Origin: Marisa cornuarietis
Taxonomy: Eukaryota > Mollusca > Gastropoda > Architaenioglossa > Ampullariidae
DNA length: 64,000 nucleotides
Reading direction: 5' to 3'
Assembly (NCBI GenBank): GCA_004794655.1
Contig: SMMW01000559.1
Coordinates: 2,976,001 to 3,040,000 of the forward strand
This document shows, in pieces, positions 24,713-32,820 of this stretch. Positions within the stretch are counted from its first letter, which is position 1; every line of letters begins with the position of its first letter. Both the position numbers and the translations under genes were made by a program. The notes under the pieces were generated by a model that was not told the DNA's origin, did not search any database, and saw only the letters and a program-made list of their open reading frames with translations.

Positions 24713-27262
24713 TTAACAGAGTCTTCGCAGCATACTCTTTAATGTTCCGTTAAATTTCTCCACTAGCCCATTGCACTGAGCATGATAAGGGGTTGTGGTC
24801 AATCCTTTAATTGCAAGCAACTTGTTCACTTGTCTCATAAGTTCACTGACAAACTGTGTACCTCTGTCCGTCAGTATTTCTTTCGGAACACCCAGCCTTG
24901 TCCATATTTCCCAGAGTGATTCTGCTATTCTTTCAGCTTCAATTCCTGGCAAAGCTACAGCTTCGGGATAGCGTGTGGCATAGTCTACCGCCACTAGTAT
25001 GTAACGGTTTTTCCGTTCTGACATGGGTGTGATGGGTCCCACAAGGTCTACTGCAACTCTTCTAAAAGGTTCGTCAATTAAAGGAAATTGTTCAAGTGGC
25101 ACTTTACTCACACGCCCCTTCGGCAATGTTCTTTGGCATGCATCACAGGAAGCGACATAACGACGAACTTCTGACAGCATGCCTGGCCAGTAAAAATTTG
25201 CCTGCAGCCGGTCAATTGTCTTTTGAGTACCCAGATGTCCAGCCATGGGTACATCATGAGATAATCGAAGTAATCCTTGTCGTAAGGCGGCTGGTACACA
25301 CACTTGTTGATAAACACCTTTATCAGAAGTGTACTGGCGCATCAGTGTGCCATTCTTCCATAAGAACTGAATAGATCCTCTCTTCCTGCTTTGTTCTACT
25401 TTTCCTTCTTTGGCTTTCTGTCTAAGAGTTTCTAATTCAGGACCCGTCAGTTGTAATTTGTGTAAATCTTCTCTGGTCACTTCTCCCAACAAAGAGTCAG
25501 TCATTTTGAGAGGTTTAGGAACCCGTGCATCTTGTTCCTCTCTCGCTGCTTGTGCGCGAGTAACAACTGCAACAGTCGGTGTGGTTACTGGAGGTAATGG
25601 AGGATAAACCAACACAGGCACTTTGGTTCCATCTTTCTGCTCGATGTGGTTGCCTATGATGACAGGAACCACCAGATGGGCGAGTACGACCGCTATTGCT
25701 TCTCCACAATAAAACGGACTTTCTAGTCGGACTAAGGCAGTTTGACATGAGTGAACCTCATTCTTGCTGGCCATCATTATACGGCGGTGTATTGGCAAAA
25801 GATCACTCTGAGCTACCAAACTGGCATCCACTACCAGCATATCAGCTCCTGTGTCACGCATAGCTTTCACTGTTTGCTCCCCGACAGTAGCAAGACAATA
25901 AGGATCGTATGATCCTGCTTCTGATTGTACTGACTGGTCAGACATCAGAACACTCACTTTCGAGCTATTTCCTGGAACAAAGCTTTGCTTTCTATTAGTA
26001 CAGTCTTTCTTTATGTGTCCTGGTTTCCCGCAATTAAAACATGATATTTGCTGAGTTCCAGCCTGCTCTGTCAACTTACTCCTATCCTTTGGCAGGCTGT
26101 CAGTTCGATACGGCACACCTGATGGACGTTTGACAGACCTACGTGCATCAGCATAACGCTCCGCCAACATCGCTGCTTCCTTCACAGTCTTTGGTAAACA
26201 TTGGCGGAGATAAACTGCCATGTCTCCTCCCACAACCTCAAGCATTTGTTCTTGCAAAACAAGATCAAGTAAATCTTCATACTTTGTCTCTTTTCCAGAC
26301 AAGCTAAGCCATCTTTCTACATAGCGTGTCAGTCTGGTGACAAATTGTGGAAATGTTTCTCTATCAAGTTTTCGTGTCTTTCTCAACTGACACCTGTAGG
26401 ACTCTGGAGTCAGTTTAAATGCTTCTCTCAGTGCTACTCTGACACTATTGTAGTCACGTCTCTCAGTGTCTGTGAGTGACAAGTACACCTCTGCTGCTCG
26501 GCCTCTCAGTTGACCACCCAGCATCACCCCCCAGCTAGTTGCATCCCAGTTCTGTAGTTGAGCTACACACTCAAAGCGTCCTAAGAAGGTATCTAAATCT
26601 TCCACCGTTTCATCAAAAACAGGAAGTTTAACTCTGTAAGTACCGATACGTGGGTCTGATGGACTTGAGACTACTCCCTTCTCTAGCTGTTGACAATGAA
26701 TTTCTTTTTCTCTCTCCTGCTCTAATTCAAACTTCCTTTCTCTCAGTTTCAATTCTAAAAGTCTTTCCTCTTCTTCTAACTGAAGTTTTCTTTCTTCTAA
26801 TTGAAGTTTTCTTTCTCTCTCTTTTTCTTCTAATTGAAGTTTTCTTTCTCTCTCTTTTTCTTCTAACTGGAGTTTTCTTTCTCTCTCTCTTTCTTCTAAC
26901 CGAAGTTGTCTTTCTTCTAATTGAAGTTTCCGTTGTCTCTCTTCTTCCTCTCTCTTTTTGTCTCTCTCCTCCTGACGACGATCTCTCAACTCCGCCGCTA
27001 CGAACTTGGCAAATTTATCCCCTGTCAGCTCAAGCTCTGTGGCGAGTAACTTAGCTTCCGATGTCCATCTCTGAAGTTTACTGGCATACCCCTCTACTTC
27101 TACCGACATTTCTTCTTTAAAAGGTATTTCCTTCAACCCTTCTGAAGTAGGATCAGTCTCAGTCTCCTTAACATCTTTTGAATTGAATCCAGTAGCCATG
27201 ATAACAATAACATATATCACAAAATCTAACAGTTTATACACACAACGTTCCAACACAATCAA
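24713..27262 (-). CDS. Gmr1-type Gag-protease-integrase segment
   Basis: The long frame opens at 27262; the likelier start is the ATG at 27197-27199 (MATGFNS). In order (residues from 27262): a strongly charged coiled coil of repeated ERKLQLEE units (about 95-190), a SCAN/capsid-like Gag region (about 205-385), a CCHC knuckle CFNCGKPGHIKKDC (about 406-419), an aspartic protease with DTGAD (about 468), the integrase HHCC zinc domain ending CDACQ (about 668-712), and the integrase core with the three acidic residues in VAVDLVGP, LTDRGTQF and LVEKFNG. Gag and Pol share one frame with no frameshift. The segment ends at a TAA inside integrase. Confidence 0.92.
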   Translation of the reverse strand: MIVLERCVYKLLDFVIYVIVIMATGFNSKDVKETETDPTSEGLKEIPFKEEMSVEVEGYASKLQRWTSEAKLLATELELTGDKFAKFVAAELRDRRQEERDKKREEEERQRKLQLEERQLRLEERERERKLQLEEKERERKLQLEEKERERKLQLEERKLQLEEEERLLELKLRERKFELEQEREKEIHCQQLEKGVVSSPSDPRIGTYRVKLPVFDETVEDLDTFLGRFECVAQLQNWDATSWGVMLGGQLRGRAAEVYLSLTDTERRDYNSVRVALREAFKLTPESYRCQLRKTRKLDRETFPQFVTRLTRYVERWLSLSGKETKYEDLLDLVLQEQMLEVVGGDMAVYLRQCLPKTVKEAAMLAERYADARRSVKRPSGVPYRTDSLPKDRSKLTEQAGTQQISCFNCGKPGHIKKDCTNRKQSFVPGNSSKVSVLMSDQSVQSEAGSYDPYCLATVGEQTVKAMRDTGADMLVVDASLVAQSDLLPIHRRIMMASKNEVHSCQTALVRLESPFYCGEAIAVVLAHLVVPVIIGNHIEQKDGTKVPVLVYPPLPPVTTPTVAVVTRAQAAREEQDARVPKPLKMTDSLLGEVTREDLHKLQLTGPELETLRQKAKEGKVEQSRKRGSIQFLWKNGTLMRQYTSDKGVYQQVCVPAALRQGLLRLSHDVPMAGHLGTQKTIDRLQANFYWPGMLSEVRRYVASCDACQRTLPKGRVSKVPLEQFPLIDEPFRRVAVDLVGPITPMSERKNRYILVAVDYATRYPEAVALPGIEAERIAESLWEIWTRLGVPKEILTDRGTQFVSELMRQVNKLLAIKGLTTTPYHAQCNGLVEKFNGTLKSMLRRLC
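26700..26960 (-). repeat. In-frame repeats encoding the Gag coiled coil
   Basis: Purine-rich (coding strand) tandem units of about 30 bp encode ERERKLQLEEK and variants, followed by a less regular ERKLQLEEEERLLELKL part. Copy number probably varies between insertions of this family. Confidence 0.8.
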
Positions 27263-27331
27263 AGATAAGAGTATACAAACTGCAATAAAATTTCCTAACT
27301 CGTCTGAACGACAATAATAGACTATAAAATG

Positions 27332-27350
27332 ATCCCGGACAGAGCCCCCA
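27332..27350 (-). promoter_or_regulatory. Primer binding site, tRNA-Pro-like
   Basis: On the - strand, 6 nt after the 5' LTR, the sequence is TGGGGGCTCTGTCCGGGAT. It pairs with the 3' end of a proline tRNA as in many gammaretroviruses, apart from one extra base (the T after GGGGGCTC), which may reflect this host's own tRNA-Pro or a bulge. Confidence 0.75.
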
Positions 27351-27356
27351 TTATAT

Positions 27357-28437
27357 TGTCACCTGCACTCTACAGTGCCTTTCAGACGAGTCAGTAACTA
27401 TTAAAACAACAAACACAATTTGAATTTAAAGACAAATATAATTGAAAAGAAGAATTAATAATTAACTAAACAAAAAAATCTAAATTCAAAATAACAACTA
27501 AACACAGTCAAAAATTCAATGTTCACCCTTAGTTCCTTCAAACATAATATTCCCCTCACTCATAAAGGCGCAGTCCTCCACTCCTGAAGGCGCAGTCCTC
27601 CCAAACACAGTCTTCAGAAAAGAAAAGAAAACCCAACACAAATCACACAACACAGTCTCCGGTCCTGGTGCTGTCTCTTCTGAATCATGCACGCCCCCAG
27701 TCCCGACCGCCAACGAATGCACAGTCAATTGTCCAGATGAATGAATAAAAAAAATGAAATAAAAAAAAATAGTAAACCTAGACAGAAAATAACCATATTT
27801 AACCCACAATATATCAATATCTAAATATTTACCTCCCCCACTACAATAACATACATTCATCTATTTATCTCATACAAAAATTATATTAATCACTCTCTCA
27901 AACTCCACCATTTAAAAACAGTAAGTAACATAGACATACACTCACCTCAACAGGTTTAAATGACAAATTTTACTCAAGTCTGGTCAAGACTTGCTAAATA
28001 AACACAAGCCTGGTCAGGACTTGGTACATAAAGTCTGGTCAAGACTTTCCCAACGCCCGAGGAGACCGTCAAGTTTCCCCGCTCCCGTCAAGGAGAACCA
28101 GCATACGAATAAAATCAAAGTACACCGAAACACTCTTCTCATTCTTTCCATCCCATCCTCTCAACAACAGACTTTATCACCATAAATCAATGGAAACAAT
28201 AGAAACAAAGAAACCCCAAAACTCTCTCCCTTCGTCACCATCCCCCTAAAACAACTTGTCACACCAGTTAATTAAGCAGCCGACCGGCCATCACGGCCCG
28301 GCACTGACTCACCCACTCAGACCTCACACCGATACACATTAACTCTTCCGCTCACACCTCCCCCCTTCCAGTCCCGTTACCTGTCCCCTTTCAGGATAAA
28401 AATAAAAAAAAAATTTTAAGACAGCAGGTTTGTGACA
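27357..28437 (-). repeat. 5' LTR of the Gmr1-type element
   Basis: 1,081 bp, the same length as the copy at 21550-22630. On the - strand it precedes the primer binding site. It starts TG and ends CA, with the matching TCTTC target duplication on the outer side. Confidence 0.95.
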
Positions 28438-28456
28438 TCTTCATTTATTATTATTA

Positions 28457-28754
28457 AATTATCTTACAATGGTAAATAGACATTATGTTTCTATTCAATT
28501 AACACAATGTTTTAGATTTTGTTGTGAACTTGTCGCTGTCGTCAGTCTTTAGCTGGAGGTTCGTTGCAGCTGAGACGTCGCGGATCGAGTAGACATTTAG
28601 ATTAAAGCACATCGTAAAAAATGTTGGAATAAAACTAAATTAAAATTTAAAAAATCTCATTTTTACTTATAAAAAATACAAGTTCACAATAAAATGATGT
28701 TATTTGTGAATGCGGCAGCATGAGTACAAGTGTGAACGTGATAGCATGAGTTAG
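28457..28754. repeat. Element R, middle part (broken copy)
   Basis: This corresponds to the reverse complement of about 51300-51560. Shared blocks include 'GGAGGTTCGT.GCAG', 'AAGCACATCGTAAAAA', 'CAAGTTCACAATAAAATGAT' and 'TTTGTGAATGCGGCAG'. It is separated from the left part by the L2-like and Gmr1-type insertions, and from the right part by a solo LTR and a LINE piece. Confidence 0.75.
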
Positions 28755-29688
28755 TGTCACGTGCACTCTACAGTGACTTTCAGACGAGATCACAACAAAC
28801 AAATTGTTAAATTTAAAGATAAATATAATTGAAAAGAAGAAATAATAATTAACTAAAAACTAACAAAATTCAAAATAAACACCTAAACACAGTCAAGAAT
28901 TCAATGTTCACCCATAGGTCCTTCAAACCCAATATTCCCTACACTCTTGAAAGTGCAGTCCTCCACTCCTGAAGGCGCAGTCCTCTCTCTCTCTCTCTCT
29001 CAAAAAAAAAAAAATCTTCAGAAGAAAAAAAAACGTCGCACACCACAGTCTTCGGTCCTGGTGCTGTCCCCTTCAGAATTCAGGCACCTCCCAATCCCGA
29101 CCGCCGACGGATACACAGTTGATTGTCCAGATGAACGAACAAAAAAAAAAAAACGAAACAAAAAAAAACCTAGACAGAAAATAACCATATTTAACCTACA
29201 ATAATCAATGTCTGAACATTTCCCCCACAACAATAACATACATTCATCTATTTATCTCATAAAAAATTATATAATCACTCTCTCAAACTCCACCATTTAA
29301 AGACAGTAACATAGACATACACTCACCTCAACAGGTTGAAATGACAAATTTTACTCAAGTCTGGCCAGAACTTGCTACAAAAACACAAATCTGGTCAGGA
29401 CTTGTTACATAAAGTCTGGTCAAGACTTTCCCAACACCCGAGGAGACCGTCAAGTTTCCCCGCTCCCGTCAAGGAGGACCAGCATACGAATAAAATCTAA
29501 GTACACCAAAACACTCTTCTCATTCTTCTCAATTCCTTCCATCCCATCCTCTCAACAGCACTTAATTAAACTGTCAGCCATCCCAGGACTCGCACGCCGA
29601 CACACACACCGATCGCTAACCTTTCGCACCTTCCCCCTCCTTCCCCATTTCCCATCCCTTTCTCAGTTAAAAAAACAGGCTTGTGACA
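28755..29688 (-). repeat. Diverged solo LTR related to the Gmr1-type element
   Basis: 934 bp beginning TGTCACGTGCACTCTACAGT and ending TTGTGACA. It aligns along its length with the 1,081-bp LTRs but with many substitutions and deletions. No internal region follows, so this is a solo LTR left by recombination. The flanking pentamers GTTAG and GTCGG match only partly. Confidence 0.85.
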
Positions 29689-29690
29689 GT

Positions 29691-31150
29691 CGGTCAGTCG
29701 TCCCTTGCCTGTACAGGATGACTAGTCCAGTCTTTGACATTCGTAAGCCAGTTCTTCCTCTGGCCACCGCGGTGTCGGCCACCCTCCGAGGTGCCTTGAA
29801 GGACAGTCTTCGACAAGGTGTCGTGCCGGGTCACATGGCCAAAGAAGACCAGCTTACGTCGCTTGGGTGTTGATAGGAGAGTTTTCTGGTGTCCTACGAG
29901 TGTGGCAATCTTGTTTCTTACAAAGTCGTTTGTTGTATGTTCTTTGTATGAGATCCGGAGCAGCCTCCTCAAGCACTTGTTCTCAAATGATTGCATTCTC
30001 TTTTCTGTTTTGGCGAGCACAGTCCACGTGTTGCATCTGTAGAGCAGGATCGGCACTACTGGGGATTTGTACAGCTTGTACTTGGTAGTGAGCCTAGCCA
30101 TTGTTGATGTTGCTGTTGCTATCCTGATGCGGATGTCTGGCGTGGAACTGCCGTCCTTGAAGAGGGTGGATCCCAAGTATTTGAAGCTTCTTACCTCTTC
30201 AAGCTGTGCCCCGTTCATATAGATCTCTGCTTTGCCGTTGCCATTGATTATAACTTTGCTCTTTTCAGTGCGGGTGTCCATTCCATATGCATTTTGAGGT
30301 GCCTGTCAGTCTGTTGGTGAGGTCTTGCAGTTCTTTGTTAGTACCTGCTAACAGATCTATGTCATCTTCAAAGCATAGGTTGCAGATTGGTCTTCCACGA
30401 ATTGAAATGGAAGTGTGATGGTCGTGAAGAGCTTCGAGCATAATGTTCTCCAGCACCGGTGATAGGGGACGTACCTTAACGTACCCCTACTGTGGTGCGA
30501 AAGAAAGCTCCTGGTTGTTTACCAGTACTATCCTCGTTGAGCTTTTATACAGCAATTCAACGACTTGAACGAGGCCTTCGATGTTGAATTTTCGCAACAC
30601 ATGCCAGACTCTGTCAAATGCCTTTTTAAAGTCAATGAAGTTGTGGTAAAAGTCCCGCTGATGCTGAAGATGCTTTTCTATAAGAAGACAGTTGAAGATC
30701 TGCTCAACTGTGCTTCTACGTGGTCTGAAGCCAGCCTGTTCTTCTGCTAGCAGCTATTCTGCGGTGGTTCTGATGTGGTTCTGTATGACCTTCAGCATGA
30801 CTTTGCTTGGGTGGCTGATAAGGCCTATAGTTCTGTAGTTCTGGCACTGTTTGCTACTCCCTTTCTTTGGGAGGGGTATGATTAGTGACTGCCTGCATTC
30901 TTTGGACCATTCCTTTCGCTCCCAGACTCTTTGGAAGGACAGTGAGGGCCTTTGTAGTTTCTTCCCCGCCCTGCTTGAGCATCTCAGCCGGTACATTATC
31001 AACGCCTGGCGACTTTCCTCTCTTCAGACTATGTACAGCTCTTTCGACCTCTTCGCGTAGGACTGGTAGGTCTACGGTTTCGCTGTCTCTAGCCTGGTTG
31101 TTTTGGATGATATTAGTGTCGGTCTTCAGCTGGAAGTTGTACAGGTCCTT
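29691..31150 (-). mobile_element. RTE-like LINE fragment, decayed
   Basis: The - strand translation gives RT blocks in order but with stops and frame changes: SLIIPLPKKGSSKQCQNYR near 30850, EQAGFRP and FIDFKKAFDRVW near 30600-30740, the catalytic FEDDIDLL near 30360, then the RT C-terminus (YLGSTL, ILLYRCNTW, LRRLLRISY, GHVTRHD) in the 195-codon frame 29694-30281. The endonuclease part and 5' end are missing. GCATGA occurs on both outer sides (before the solo LTR and after 31150) and may be its target duplication. Confidence 0.8.
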
Positions 31151-31610
31151 GCATGAACTGCTAAGTAAAAGATGTCTCCATGAATAAAGCTGGGTATTAC
31201 TGCAGGCAAAAGAGAGGTTATCTGATACACCAGAACATTACTTATACTTTTTGTTCGTCGGAGAATGTGACCGGACTCAGAAGTTAATGCACTTCCGGAC
31301 TGGCAAACAAGTTGGAGAACTGTCTGAGGTCGTTAATACAGGGATTTTCAAAGTAGACCCACTGTTGGGAATGGTGTAGAATAAATTTTGTTAAAAAGGG
31401 GGAATTTTTCACAGATCTGATAATATAGCAGTGTTTTTAGGAATACAGACTAGTGAGGACACATAATCTCAGTCACTCATTAACGTTTGTGAGAGCCCGG
31501 TGCTCGCTTATTAGCCAGTGTTCTCGTGAGCAGACGACAGTTCCAATAGCCCTTGATCGAACCTTGTCAAAGCATGTGCCATAATTCCATGCTTCCTGCT
31601 TTTTGCAATT
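31150..31610. repeat. Element R, right part with segments A-B-C (broken copy)
   Basis: Three adjoining segments match the inverted copy at 50790-51290: A (about 31150-31337), B (31360-31485) and C (31486-31610). A and C are inverted relative to that copy, as expected, but B is in the same orientation, so B is flipped inside one of the copies. The 7-mers CGTTAAT (31331-31337) and ATTAACG (31479-31485) bracket the flipped part as an inverted pair. Confidence 0.8.
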
Positions 31611-32108
31611 TAGTTCTTGTTTCCTCTCGTACACATTAGCTTGAAGTAGTTTGATATCTTTCTAGCAAAAGTAAATTCTTCATTTGACAGACTAGATTTC
31701 AGTTCTCATGAGGTTAGAGCTTCTTGAGTCGTTGAAGATATTTAGAAACTTTTCCGAAATAGCAAGTCCTGGTGAGAGTTGCAGACCCTCTCCACTCATA
31801 CTGATAACTAGAGGCTTCATACATTCCAGAATGAGAACCCACCCTATTCTGTTTACTCCAGTTATGGTCTGTACAGACTCTCCACATCCCAACCCCAAAA
31901 GAAAAAAAAAAAGGAGAAACTTTTGGCAACATATCTTTGGTTAGATGAGATTGACAGTTGACCTCACCTATGATAGTAATTTTGTATGGAAGTGCAAGAT
32001 GCAAAATGCAGGAAAAATCTATAATGTGGAAAATATATATTTAGAGACCTTTTAGTTAGTCACTGAATTAATAACATGACACTGTGCCAAAAGTTCGTCC
32101 CACAAAAT
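31611..32108. other. Unassigned sequence between element R and the MULE
   Basis: No gene or recognised repeat. It contains an A-rich stretch near 31900 and no long open frame with a motif. The GGGGG at 32109 is the first base run shared with the other MULE terminus. Confidence 0.4.
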
Positions 32109-32272
32109 GGGGGTAAAATTACCCCACGCCACTGCCCCCTGGCAGGACCTCCCACGCCACTGCCGCAAGCGGAATTCTTTTTCCCACCTGAGGTAAGGGG
32201 GGTGGAAATTCAGCCAATCGGAGTGCACGCAATATATGCCATAAAAGGTCAGTGCAACCCAAACCTATGTTC
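32109..32272 (+). repeat. MULE left terminal inverted repeat, outer part
   Basis: It aligns with the reverse complement of about 46600-46751. Variation is confined to the GC-rich first 70 bp; the remainder is nearly identical. It is cut at 32272 by a LINE insertion. Confidence 0.8.
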
Positions 32273-32275
32273 ATA

Positions 32276-32819
32276 AACATGTGGCACCACTGGCCACAGT
32301 GCTCGATATGGAGGCTGCCCTTGTAGGGTCATTCATAGGCAAGCCAGCCAGATCAGCGCAACTGGCCAAATGTCATACAGGGAAGCGCTAAACACGTCAA
32401 AAGAAAAGTACTGGTCCAGAAAGGACACAGCACCCACTAGGGAGCCCCTCAAAGAACAACAAACCCCACCTCCACCGGCCCCTCAGACAGCTTCCCGGTC
32501 AGAAAACCCTGTCCCAGCCTCACAGACCATAGAAGAAGCCGCGTCAGAGCTAGTAAATGACCACAACATAGAAAACCAGACAATAACGGAAAATACAATG
32601 ACCACCGATCAAGACAGTCACCCACCAACGACAACAGACCCGACAAAAACCACAGAGACCTGTGACAATCTTTCCGCAGTTGTCATGTCATTAATGGGGA
32701 AAATAAATGAATATAGCAGCAAGATTATAAGAAATGAAGACCTAAAAGAAAAAGAAATGCCAGTGTTAATAACTATGCTTCAAACCCTGTCAGGACTGAT
32801 GAACTTACTACTATATTAA
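32276..32819 (+). CDS. LINE ORF1 remnant, Gag-like C-terminus
   Basis: The frame is open from the insertion edge. It starts with part of a zinc knuckle (CGTTGHSARYGGCP), continues with MSYREALNTSK, the usual sequence after the knuckle in Jockey/I ORF1 proteins, then a Pro/Thr-rich tail. The N-terminal Gag domain and first Cys pair are missing because of 5' truncation. The stop is directly before the ORF2 start. Confidence 0.7.
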
Positions 32820-32820
32820 A

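Larger units (their letters stand above)
21550..28437 (-). mobile_element. Complete Ty3/gypsy-class LTR retrotransposon with Gmr1-type domain order
   Basis: A 6,888-bp element transcribed on the - strand. Two 1,081-bp LTRs flank it, beginning TGTCAC and ending GTGACA, with a perfect 5-bp target duplication TCTTC (21545-21549 and 28438-28442). A primer binding site lies inside the 5' LTR (27332-27350) and a polypurine tract beside the 3' LTR (22631-22648). The coding order is Gag with zinc knuckle, protease, integrase, reverse transcriptase, RNase H. Integrase before RT is the Ty1/copia arrangement, yet the RT (FMDDIL) and integrase sequences are of the Ty3/gypsy type; this combination defines the Gmr1 clade. 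One long frame carries everything but has two in-frame stops. The near-identical LTRs indicate very recent insertion. Confidence 0.93.

Noticed and set aside
26650..27054. 134-codon Leu-rich open frame on the + strand
   Set aside because: Antisense of the Gag coiled-coil repeats; the Leu/Phe-rich translation is the expected mirror of Glu/Lys codons.
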